Below, piece after piece: positions 1 through 7,214 of a stretch of 16,429 nt of DNA. The translations under genes and the position numbers were made by a program. The stretch comes from JBMOLL01 sp049325415 (GTDB lineage Bacteria > Bacteroidota > Bacteroidia > Bacteroidales > GCA-2748055): assembly GCA_049325415.1 (NCBI GenBank), contig JBMOLL010000035.1, forward strand, positions 1 through 16,429, read 5' to 3'. The notes beneath the pieces were generated by a model. It made no database searches, was not told where the DNA came from, and worked only from the letters and a program-made list of their open reading frames with translations. How positions within the stretch are numbered: the first letter of the stretch is position 1; each line of letters begins with the position of its first letter.

Positions 1-32
1 CCGGAACAACGCTAAAATCAAAATATGTTAGT

Positions 33-1673
33 TTATCTCAGTCCGATTCGCCATCTCGGATCACCTGAGTCACTCTTTCCGGAAAACCCGGTATCCAGGA
101 AGTCGAAAACAGAGTTAAATGGATCGGTCCACAATTCGGTTACCAGGCCGGAATAAGTGAAATTCGGGAAGCCGGGAATGGCTTCTTTTCCGGTTGCCCA
201 TCCAAATTCACTGGAAGCATACGTATTTACTATATTCCAGTTTGTTGTGGCAAGCCCGTCATAGCCATCCACATAGACACCAAGAAGAGTAAGATCCCAG
301 CCATGGCCCCAGATGGTATTGGAGATGGTGATCCCGTTAAGCACATTGTCCTGTCCCACTTCTCTCCAGCGGAAGATCGGCCGGTTGTATTCCGGTGCTT
401 CGTGAATGGTGCAGCCATCGAGGGTTACCGTATTGGAATTGTTACGGCTGGTGAACACTGTAACTGCCTTGGAAATGGTTGAATTCTCTACCAGGATGTC
501 GTTACAGATCCAGGTATTGACATCGACCGAAAGGATCCCGTAGTCTTTGATACTGTCGATCACGCAGTCGGTGATGGTGAACTTATCCAGGCTGCCGGTA
601 CCACCTTTCATCCTGGCAATCCCGCGCAGGAGCCTGATCTGGCACGATTCGAATTTAATCTCACCTACAGTTGCTGAAATGTCGACATTAAAGACATATC
701 TTCCGGCAAATCCACCGTCGGAAGCGGATAGCTTAATGTCCTTGAAAGTTACATGATCCACCGTACTTCCATCCTTGAAATTAAAGTTGGTGGAGCAATC
801 GATGTAGGGTAGCGCAGGCACAAAGCTGTAACCGCTGATAAAATCGATCGATTTATCGAAGGCATAGCCCTTGGCCCAGTAGGTCTTCCCTCCTTCAAGA
901 ATAACGATGCTGCCATCGGCCACATCGGCCAGGCGGTAGGCCAGGCTGATATCCATGGAGTCAATTCCGGTCAGATCCACCACATTATCCCCCGAAACCA
1001 GCGGCGGCCGGGTCGTGTAGATCTCCCATCCCCGCAGCACCCCGTCGCTGTAAATGGCGATCTGGTAAGTAGTACTGGGCTCCAGTCCGCTGACAATGTA
1101 TTCCAGAGAATCGGTATCGGCCTGGGTCAGGGTGAATTCAAGCAGCGGAGTTTCCAGGCGCTCATCGGTAATGGCAAAAACCTTGATACCGGTAATGGGT
1201 TCGCCGGCTTCGGTCCAGAATACCCTCGCACGTGTATCGAGGATATCAAAGAAGGTCGGAACGCCCATATTCGAGGGGAATTTCTGGGTACGTATGCTCC
1301 CAAGGAAAGAGGGAAGGCTGTTGTACTTTTCTTCATCGGCATAGGCTGTTGCCTGAACCTGGTAAATGGTAAACCAGAGCAATTCTTCGCCTACAGTTTC
1401 CTCATTCAGGACAACAAAATTGGTATCCGATTCAACCGTATAAAGGACAGTGGCGAAACTATCGCGGCTGACTTCAATCTTATAGCTGATTGCATCGGTC
1501 ATTTTTCCCATGTTCACGATAATGGTGTTGTCAACCGAATAGAGGTCCTCATTCAGAACAGGTTGAAACAGGCGTGTCCGGGGATAGATCTCCTCTTCCT
1601 TACAGCCGCTCAGTAAAGTCAGACCGGCAAGGAACAGAAAGAGAACGGTTTTACTGTTTATTGCAATTTTCAT
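33..1673 (-). CDS. Surface lipoprotein with FN3-like, DUF4957-like and DUF5123-like regions (SusE/F position)
   Basis: Probable cell-surface glycan-binding lipoprotein of 546 residues. An ATG start is followed by a hydrophobic leader and a lipobox (LLSGC) with Cys24 as the lipidated residue. The next residues, KEEE, fit the acidic lipoprotein export signal known in Bacteroidota, which favours outer-surface display. Residues about 30-130 and 136-222 look like fibronectin-III-type beta domains. The second holds the typical 'GLEPSTTYQIAIYSDG' stretch. From about 230 the protein becomes a series of short beta-strand repeats (DUF4957-like), and the C-terminus ends in the GDPRW motif (537-541) typical of DUF5123 proteins of PULs. 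No catalytic motif is seen. It starts 24 bp after the susD-like stop, so it is co-transcribed and occupies the place where SusE/SusF-like binding proteins sit. The family call rests on memory of motifs. Binding, rather than catalysis, is inferred. Confidence 0.85.
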   Translation of the reverse strand: MKIAINSKTVLFLFLAGLTLLSGCKEEEIYPRTRLFQPVLNEDLYSVDNTIIVNMGKMTDAISYKIEVSRDSFATVLYTVESDTNFVVLNEETVGEELLWFTIYQVQATAYADEEKYNSLPSFLGSIRTQKFPSNMGVPTFFDILDTRARVFWTEAGEPITGIKVFAITDERLETPLLEFTLTQADTDSLEYIVSGLEPSTTYQIAIYSDGVLRGWEIYTTRPPLVSGDNVVDLTGIDSMDISLAYRLADVADGSIVILEGGKTYWAKGYAFDKSIDFISGYSFVPALPYIDCSTNFNFKDGSTVDHVTFKDIKLSASDGGFAGRYVFNVDISATVGEIKFESCQIRLLRGIARMKGGTGSLDKFTITDCVIDSIKDYGILSVDVNTWICNDILVENSTISKAVTVFTSRNNSNTVTLDGCTIHEAPEYNRPIFRWREVGQDNVLNGITISNTIWGHGWDLTLLGVYVDGYDGLATTNWNIVNTYASSEFGWATGKEAIPGFPNFTYSGLVTELWTDPFNSVFDFLDTGFSGKSDSGDPRWRIGLR

Positions 1674-1697
1674 GTTGTTTACTTTTTAATGGACACA

Positions 1698-3530
1698 TCA
1701 GAATCCAAAGTTATAACCATCGTTCGTCAGCATTCCCTTGCTGTTGATAATAGCAGTAGAGGGAATCGGGAAGATATAGCGGATAACCCCGTCGGGAACC
1801 CCGATGTTGGATGGAGCCACATAGTTGGCCCAGTCCCGGGTGATCCACTCTGCATAGCCATCGGCAAGACTCTCACTGTGCATATCAATCAGCCATGCAA
1901 GTCTTTCCCAGCTTTCATCGGGAGCTGCAAGAACTTTTTCGTCGGGATTAAGGATCAGCAGGTTTCCGCTTTCATCGCGCTTGGTATAGACATAATCGGG
2001 TAAATCGGAGGTGCCGGCAAAAGCTTCATCGGCCATTTGCTTGCAACCTTCCACCGTTTCCACTACCTTATCATAATAGAGGTTCCAGCGGATCAGTTCA
2101 TATTTGCGGATCATTTCCCCGCCGAACTCCCAGGCTCTCTCATTCACAATAGCATTAAAGAAATCTTCCTTGCTGCCGGATACATCGGCCACATACTGGG
2201 AGACCCTGGTACTCCAGTCCGCTTCGTCAAAAGCACGCTGCCTTACTCTTGTCAGGGCAGCCTGTGCCTCAGCGGTAGGTCCGTTCAGCTCATTTTCAGC
2301 TTCGGCATACATGAGCAGCACATCGGCATAGCGCATCATGGGCCAGTTAATCCCGGTCCCCTTGTTGGTGGATGCTCCCGGAGGGTTATCGAGCCAGGCC
2401 CGGTTCCATTTGCCCTGGGAGATATTCATATTATCTGTGCTGACCAGTTGCTGGATAAAATCTGTATCGATGGTGTACAGACCACAGGTCACGTCTCTCC
2501 GCTTATCTGCCTTATCAAAGGAATAGAAGTAGGTTGGCGGCATGGCCATATAGTTGCTTCCGCTACCGTAGGGATGAGTACCCTGATCCACCCGGATCCC
2601 GATATTCCAGCCAACATCTCCTTCTCCGATGGCGAAAGGCACCTCAAAAAGAATTTCATCATTCACCGGCGTAATGAACTTGCATTCATTCATGAAGATC
2701 TGTTTGAAATCGGTGGGAAGATCCCTGTCTTTCAGGGTCATCAGCTTGTAAGTGTAATCTTTCGCAATCTGATAATACTCCAGGTAATCGTCTTCCCTGG
2801 CCATTGTCAGATCAGGTTTCAGGTAATAACCACCCCGCTGCAGGGCAAGCCGGGCTATCATGCCCAGGGTATATTCCCTGTTGATCTGTTCAATCCCGTA
2901 AATGACTTCATCAGCCCACTTCATCTTCGGTTCTATCAGGATAAGATCGTCGATGACAGCTGAAAGGATGACATTACGGTCCTCCTTGGGCAGATAGAAG
3001 TTGACACCAGCCTTAGGAGCCTCGGTCATAAACGGAACATCACCGAAATAGAAGACCAGCATGCTGTACCAGTATGCCCGCATGGTATAGGCTTCACCGA
3101 GCAACTGATACATTTCGCCCGATATGGCTGCATCTTCGGAGTTCAGGGCCGGACTGGCCTCGATCCCTTCAATGGCAACATTGGCATCGCGGATAGCCTG
3201 GTAAGCAATCGTCCAAACATAGTCCAGGTCGCCGTTATTTTCCTGCGCGTCAAGACGCCAGATCTGGTAACGGGCACCGTCACTGGAACCACCGGCATGT
3301 TCGATATCGGTGTTTCCGGTCATGTTATTGGAGAGGCGGGAACGGAAACCGTCATGACTGAAATGAACGTACATGGCGTTAACCGTTTTCCTGGCATCCT
3401 CGGGATTGGAGCAGATATACTCCAGGTCGAAGGTCGACAGCGAATCCGGATCCAGGAATTTGTCACAGGCAGTTAAGGACAGCATAACCACCAGTATGTA
3501 TATGAGTCTTTTCATTTTCATATCTTTCAT
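1698..3530 (-). CDS. susD-like: SusD/RagB family glycan-binding outer-membrane lipoprotein
   Basis: SusD-type lipoprotein of 610 residues that forms the lid of the SusC channel at the cell surface and binds the incoming oligosaccharide. The leader ends in the lipobox LTAC with Cys22, followed by DKFLDPDS, the usual SusD N-terminus. Family features include the early helix 'NPEDARKTVNAMY', the segment 'GEAYTMRAYWYSMLVFYFGDVPF', the C-terminal 'MMRYADVLLMYAEAENELNG' helix, the 'ELIRWNLYYDK' stretch and a terminal 'IFPIPSTAI' segment. Length is within the normal 500-650 range. In-frame ATGs at codons 4 and 6 (3521, 3515) are alternative starts that still leave a good leader. It begins 17 bp after the susC-like stop and is followed by the DUF5123-type gene, so the three form one operon. 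The glycan specificity cannot be read from the sequence. Confidence 0.96.
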   Translation of the reverse strand: MKDMKMKRLIYILVVMLSLTACDKFLDPDSLSTFDLEYICSNPEDARKTVNAMYVHFSHDGFRSRLSNNMTGNTDIEHAGGSSDGARYQIWRLDAQENNGDLDYVWTIAYQAIRDANVAIEGIEASPALNSEDAAISGEMYQLLGEAYTMRAYWYSMLVFYFGDVPFMTEAPKAGVNFYLPKEDRNVILSAVIDDLILIEPKMKWADEVIYGIEQINREYTLGMIARLALQRGGYYLKPDLTMAREDDYLEYYQIAKDYTYKLMTLKDRDLPTDFKQIFMNECKFITPVNDEILFEVPFAIGEGDVGWNIGIRVDQGTHPYGSGSNYMAMPPTYFYSFDKADKRRDVTCGLYTIDTDFIQQLVSTDNMNISQGKWNRAWLDNPPGASTNKGTGINWPMMRYADVLLMYAEAENELNGPTAEAQAALTRVRQRAFDEADWSTRVSQYVADVSGSKEDFFNAIVNERAWEFGGEMIRKYELIRWNLYYDKVVETVEGCKQMADEAFAGTSDLPDYVYTKRDESGNLLILNPDEKVLAAPDESWERLAWLIDMHSESLADGYAEWITRDWANYVAPSNIGVPDGVIRYIFPIPSTAIINSKGMLTNDGYNFGF

Positions 3531-3547
3531 AATTCAGCTCTTTAAGG

Positions 3548-6500
3548 TCAGAAAGTTACATTGACACCTACTGTGAAAGACCGGCTCCTCGGATAGGATG
3601 AATAGTCAACCCCGGGGGTCAGTGCAGCATAGGAACTGCTCCGTGTGGTGCTCACCTCAGGATCATAGCCGGAATATTTCGTCCACAGCCAGAGATTATA
3701 ACCGGTGGCATATACCCTGAACTGAGAGACACCGATCTTCCGGGTAATATTCTCGGGGATGGTATAACCAAGGGTCAGGGTATTCAGGCGAAGGAAGGAA
3801 CCGTCTTCCACGGCCCAGTCGGTAATTACTGCTGTGGCCTGCCCGAAGGAATTGCTTCCGCTCCAGAGGGTCTTGCCCTCATTCATCTGACGGAGCTGTT
3901 CCAGATCAGTCACTACGGCTCCCGGAGTACCGGTTATACTGCCATCCACATCGATATAGGTATAGCGGTTTTCAGAATTCATGGTATTCAGCATATTACC
4001 GTAGGTAGTCCTGTAAAGCTGGTTGTAGTCGATCTTACCTGTGTTGTAGATATCATTCCCATACGACCAGGTGAAGAGCACCGACAGGTCAAAGCCCTTG
4101 AAGGTCGCATCAAATCCGAAGCCTCCATTTGCCTTGGGAAGTGCACTGCCGATCACCCCGCGGTCGCGGCTGTCAATGAGTGTATCCCCCGAGATATCGG
4201 CAAGTTTCATAAAACCGGGTCGCACACTGGCTACACCGAGCACATTCTTGGCATCGGGAACACCTTCCTTTAAGATATAGGTACCTGTTACTTCATCATA
4301 ACTTTCAAAGTCATCCTCCGTGTAAATACCATCGCTGGTGTAACCGTAGATCAGGCCGACGGTCTGACCGACTGCCAGGTAATAGTCATCCCGGTCTTTC
4401 AGGTCGGTGCTGGCCCAGTTCGACTGGTAGAAGGCTTCGGAAACGCCACCGAGATCATCGATGCGTGATTTATTCATACCGAAGTTCATATTTCCCGAAA
4501 GACTGAAGTCATTCTTCTTAATGATATTGCCGTTCAGGGCCAGTTCTATCCCTTTATTAGTGGTTTGGCCAAGGTTATCCCACTGGGAATTGTACCCTGA
4601 TGAGGGCGGGATATAGGCGGCCAGCAACAGGTCTTTCGTGGTATTCTGGTAAAGGTCGAGGCTACCGCTCATCCTGTAATTAAAGAGGGAGAAATCCAGA
4701 CCAAGGTTCCTGTTAACGGTCGTTTCCCACACCAGATTTGGATTATACAGGATGGATGCCGTCGGTGTATAATATACATTGTAGGCATTGGTCCCAAATC
4801 CAGGCCCGTTATTGGTTTCGGGTTCGAAAAGCAGTTTGAAGGCATTGGGATCGATACGGTCGTTCCCTGTGGTACCATAGCTCAGCCTGAGTTTCAACTC
4901 ATTTACAAAGTCGACCGTCTGCATAAAACTTTCTTCCTTGATTTTCCATCCTACGGCAAAAGCAGGAAACAGACCCAGCCGGTTCTCCTTGGCAAACTTA
5001 CTGGAGGCATCCGATCTTAAAGTGGCGGTTAAGAGGTATTTATTCATAAACTGGTAGTTCACCCGTCCGAAAAACGATACCCGGTTAAAATTGGTGGATA
5101 CATAGCTGGAATACTGATCCAGGGTTCCCAGTTGCAGGTTGGCGAACATCTCATCGGGTTGCATGGATTCCCTGAAGTTCTCAACCCTGACAAAATTTCC
5201 CTGGCCTCCCGACGAATAGATCTCATGTCCCACCATAAGGTCCAGCTGATGATTCCCCAGATCCTTAAAGGCATAATTGGCAGTGTTCAGCCAGCGGTAG
5301 GAATGATCCTGATCGTTGTTCACTGTACCAAGCGGGAGGCTGTTTCCTTCCTGCCTCGACTGGCTGGTAAGCGGACCATAGTAGCGCAGGCGTTCTTCGT
5401 AGCTCTGACTGGTGGTAAAGGTTGTCCGGAGATCAAGTCCCTCAACCGGTTTCCAGGTCAGACCCGACTGCAGGATAAAATTCAGGGTATTCCGCTGTCT
5501 CCAGTCCTGATCAACCAGCTGAACCGGGTTGGTCATACTGAGCAGGAATGACTGATAATCGTCGTTGGAGTCGACATTGTTCAGGTCAATATCAAGTTCA
5601 TCGGCGATCCCGTTTACCGGGCGTGCAAGCACCACATCGCGCACCCTGAGCTGGGAGCTTCCCGAGGTTCCGGCACCGTTGACCCTGGTATCCATGAGTT
5701 TCACGGAGGTTTCCAGTAAAAGCCGGTCAGAAATATTATGATCCAGTTTCAGGTCGGCCGAATTCCGCATATAACCGTTATTGAGCATCAGACCCTCATC
5801 GTTGTTATTGCTCAGACTAAGGCGCACCTTGGTTTTATCGGTACCACCGCTGATACTTAGGTTGTGCGACTGGGAGAGACGTAATTGTCCGAACATCTCG
5901 TTCTGCCAGTCGGTGGGCTTTTTATACTTGTAGAGTTCAAGGTCGGCATACTTTCCATAGTAACGCTCAAAATTGCGCAGATCGGATTCCGATCTCAGGA
6001 TGGCATGCTCGTACTGCATCATCACATATTCGTACGGATCCAGTACATCATATTTCCGTTCCTGCGGCATAGTCTTGATCTGGGCAAATCCATTGTAACT
6101 GACCACGGTTTTTCCAGCCTTTGGGTTCTTGGTTGTCACCAGGATTACCCCGTTGGCAGCCTGCGCACCGTAAATAGCGGTCGAGGCAGCATCCTTCAAT
6201 ACGGTAATGCTGGCAATATCGTTGGAGGGAATATCGCGTATACTGCTGACAATAAAACCGTCGACAACAAACAACGGTGAGTTGTCCTGGGTAACCGATC
6301 CTCCTCCCCTGACCCTAATCACTACTTCAGCATCAGGAGATCCGTCGGTAGTAATAATATTTACACCGGGAAGGCGCCCTTTAATAGCCTCTGCAGCATT
6401 GGGTGTAGGAACCTTGCTGATCTCCTCGGAGTTAACGGAGGCAATGGATCCGGTCAGGTCTTTGCGCCTGGCTGTACCATACCCGACTACCACGATCTCA

Positions 6501-6856
6501 TCCATGAGGGTGGCGCCGCTTTCAAGGACTACATCGATCTGGGTCCTCCCGTCAACCGGGATATCCTGGGAGGTGTAGCCCACGAAAGAAAAGGTAATAA
6601 CCGACCCCGAGGCGGGTACGGCCAACTGGTAAATCCCATCGAAATTGGTGATGGTTCCCTGAGAAGTTCCTTTCAATACAACGTTCACTCCCGGCAGAAC
6701 TTCCCCGGTCTGCGCATCCGTTACCGTTCCCTTAACGGTAATGTTCTGTGCATAAAGGCCGGTGAGAATGCAACATTGCATCAAAACCGCAAGAACTGCG
6801 AAACGGACAGGCCTGTTTATTCGCAGCTCACGCTCCTTTCTAAATGAATTTAGCAT
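3548..6856 (-). CDS. susC-like: SusC/RagA family TonB-dependent outer-membrane transporter
   Basis: TonB-dependent glycan importer of 1102 residues, within the normal SusC length. The signal peptide runs to about Ala36 (LYA|QN). Residues 38-112 form the N-terminal carboxypeptidase-regulatory-like domain ('VKGTVTDAQTGEVLPGVNV'). A TonB-box-like stretch 'DEIVVVGYGT' lies at 119-128. The plug domain follows, with the SusC hallmark 'FVVDGFIV' (196-203) and 'IASITVLKDAASTAIYG' (214-230). The rest is a 22-strand-type barrel ending in an aromatic residue (NVTF), as outer-membrane barrel proteins do. It partners with the SusD-like protein 17 bp downstream. The start is ATG; the 44 bp before it are very AT-rich with reiterated ACTA motifs and no Shine-Dalgarno sequence. 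No N-terminal sigma/anti-sigma signalling (STN) extension is seen, which fits control by the adjacent HTCS rather than by an ECF/anti-sigma pair. Confidence 0.97.
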   Translation of the reverse strand: MLNSFRKERELRINRPVRFAVLAVLMQCCILTGLYAQNITVKGTVTDAQTGEVLPGVNVVLKGTSQGTITNFDGIYQLAVPASGSVITFSFVGYTSQDIPVDGRTQIDVVLESGATLMDEIVVVGYGTARRKDLTGSIASVNSEEISKVPTPNAAEAIKGRLPGVNIITTDGSPDAEVVIRVRGGGSVTQDNSPLFVVDGFIVSSIRDIPSNDIASITVLKDAASTAIYGAQAANGVILVTTKNPKAGKTVVSYNGFAQIKTMPQERKYDVLDPYEYVMMQYEHAILRSESDLRNFERYYGKYADLELYKYKKPTDWQNEMFGQLRLSQSHNLSISGGTDKTKVRLSLSNNNDEGLMLNNGYMRNSADLKLDHNISDRLLLETSVKLMDTRVNGAGTSGSSQLRVRDVVLARPVNGIADELDIDLNNVDSNDDYQSFLLSMTNPVQLVDQDWRQRNTLNFILQSGLTWKPVEGLDLRTTFTTSQSYEERLRYYGPLTSQSRQEGNSLPLGTVNNDQDHSYRWLNTANYAFKDLGNHQLDLMVGHEIYSSGGQGNFVRVENFRESMQPDEMFANLQLGTLDQYSSYVSTNFNRVSFFGRVNYQFMNKYLLTATLRSDASSKFAKENRLGLFPAFAVGWKIKEESFMQTVDFVNELKLRLSYGTTGNDRIDPNAFKLLFEPETNNGPGFGTNAYNVYYTPTASILYNPNLVWETTVNRNLGLDFSLFNYRMSGSLDLYQNTTKDLLLAAYIPPSSGYNSQWDNLGQTTNKGIELALNGNIIKKNDFSLSGNMNFGMNKSRIDDLGGVSEAFYQSNWASTDLKDRDDYYLAVGQTVGLIYGYTSDGIYTEDDFESYDEVTGTYILKEGVPDAKNVLGVASVRPGFMKLADISGDTLIDSRDRGVIGSALPKANGGFGFDATFKGFDLSVLFTWSYGNDIYNTGKIDYNQLYRTTYGNMLNTMNSENRYTYIDVDGSITGTPGAVVTDLEQLRQMNEGKTLWSGSNSFGQATAVITDWAVEDGSFLRLNTLTLGYTIPENITRKIGVSQFRVYATGYNLWLWTKYSGYDPEVSTTRSSSYAALTPGVDYSSYPRSRSFTVGVNVTF

Positions 6857-6900
6857 AGTTAATAGTTTAGTTTATAGTTAGTATTTGAATATCCTCCCTG
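6857..6900 (-). promoter_or_regulatory. AT-rich leader with reiterated ACTA motif before susC
   Basis: The 44 bp between the micro-ORF stop and the susC-like ATG are nearly all A/T in their second half and repeat ACTATAA, ACTAA and ACTATTA just before the start codon. No GGAGG-type site is found close to the ATG; GGGAGG occurs about 38 bp upstream, too far away to act. This fits the Bacteroidota habit of initiating on unstructured AT-rich leaders. It is read here as the susC ribosome-loading region, not as a protein-binding site. Confidence 0.4.
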
Positions 6901-7005
6901 TTACAGAATAATATTGAGCAATAAAACCAGCAGAATCACGATCATCATCACCGAAAACAAAATTATCCGGTTGGTACGTCGCAGGTTCCTCTGAATTTCA
7001 CTCAT
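6901..7005 (-). CDS. Candidate 34-residue single-span membrane micro-protein
   Basis: An ATG-started frame of 34 codons ends in TAA 44 bp before the susC-like start. The protein begins MSEIQRNLRRTNR, a polar segment with four arginines, and residues 14-34 are almost all I, L, V, M and F, with one Ser and one Asn. This is the layout of a positive-inside, single-pass, tail-anchored-like membrane peptide. It lies downstream of the operator-like repeats (7061-7117) and a promoter-like element (7023-7037), so it would be the first cistron of the susCD transcript. I do not recognise a family. It might be a real regulatory or assembly peptide, a leader peptide whose translation affects susC expression, or a chance frame in AT-rich DNA. 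Its charge-then-hydrophobic pattern and position argue against chance, but no homology could be tested. Confidence 0.42.
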   Translation of the reverse strand: MSEIQRNLRRTNRIILFSVMMIVILLVLLLNIIL

Positions 7006-7022
7006 TCTGAAAGAATATTAAA

Positions 7023-7037
7023 TCAAGGTAAAAGGTA
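7023..7037 (-). promoter_or_regulatory. Possible -7 promoter element(s) of the susC transcript
   Basis: Read on the minus strand, this stretch holds two overlapping near-matches to the Bacteroidota -7 consensus TAnnTTTG: TACCTTTT (7030-7037, one mismatch) and TACCTTGA (7023-7030, poorer). No clear -33 TTG element lies at the expected spacing. That would suit an activator-dependent promoter, and the nearest operator-like repeat ends about 24 bp upstream. A start near 7015-7025 would give the micro-ORF a very short leader. This is inference from a degenerate consensus. Confidence 0.27.
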
Positions 7038-7060
7038 GGCCTTCCTGACAGATCGAAGCG

Positions 7061-7117
7061 GAGAATTCTTCCCAAATAAAAATGAAGGCTTTCCCGATTA
7101 GAGAAATTCTTCCCAAA
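7061..7117 (-). promoter_or_regulatory. Direct-repeat pair, candidate HTCS operator
   Basis: Two near-identical direct repeats are present. On the plus strand GAGAATTCTTCCCAAA occupies 7061-7076 and GAGAAATTCTTCCCAAA occupies 7101-7117; they differ by one inserted A. The shared core AATTCTTCCCAAA recurs at a 41-bp distance, close to four helical turns. They lie in the gap between the HTCS gene and susC, just upstream of a promoter-like element. HTCS regulators bind through a C-terminal AraC domain, and AraC-type proteins commonly recognise directly repeated half-sites next to the promoter they activate. Assignment to this regulator is inferred from position and symmetry. Confidence 0.5.
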
Positions 7118-7146
7118 AAGCGGGTGAAAACAACCATTCCCTGCGT

Positions 7147-7163
7147 ACAAAACTTGACAAAAC
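7147..7163. repeat. Short 10-bp-phased direct repeat ACAAAAC
   Basis: ACAAAAC occurs at 7147-7153 and again at 7157-7163, so the copies are one helical turn apart. It lies between the HTCS stop and the larger operator-like repeats. On the minus strand it reads GTTTTGT twice. It could be an accessory half-site of the susC control region, but repeats this short also arise by chance in AT-rich spacer DNA. Confidence 0.25.
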
Positions 7164-7214
7164 AGGAACTATGTATTTGATTTACTAATATTTAAAAGGA
7201 TAATCCAAAAAAGT

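Noticed and set aside
1..32. Sequence after the last stop at the left edge
   Set aside because: Only 32 bp; nothing can be assigned, and no hairpin is visible.
2037..2963. A 308-codon open frame on the plus strand inside the susD-like gene
   Set aside because: It is antisense to a well-supported SusD gene, shows no recognisable domain, and long antisense frames are expected at this base composition.
7018..7137. A 39-codon ATG-started frame on the minus strand just upstream of the micro-ORF
   Set aside because: It overlaps both operator-like repeats, its composition is unremarkable and it has no clear signal or domain pattern, so chance is the simpler explanation.
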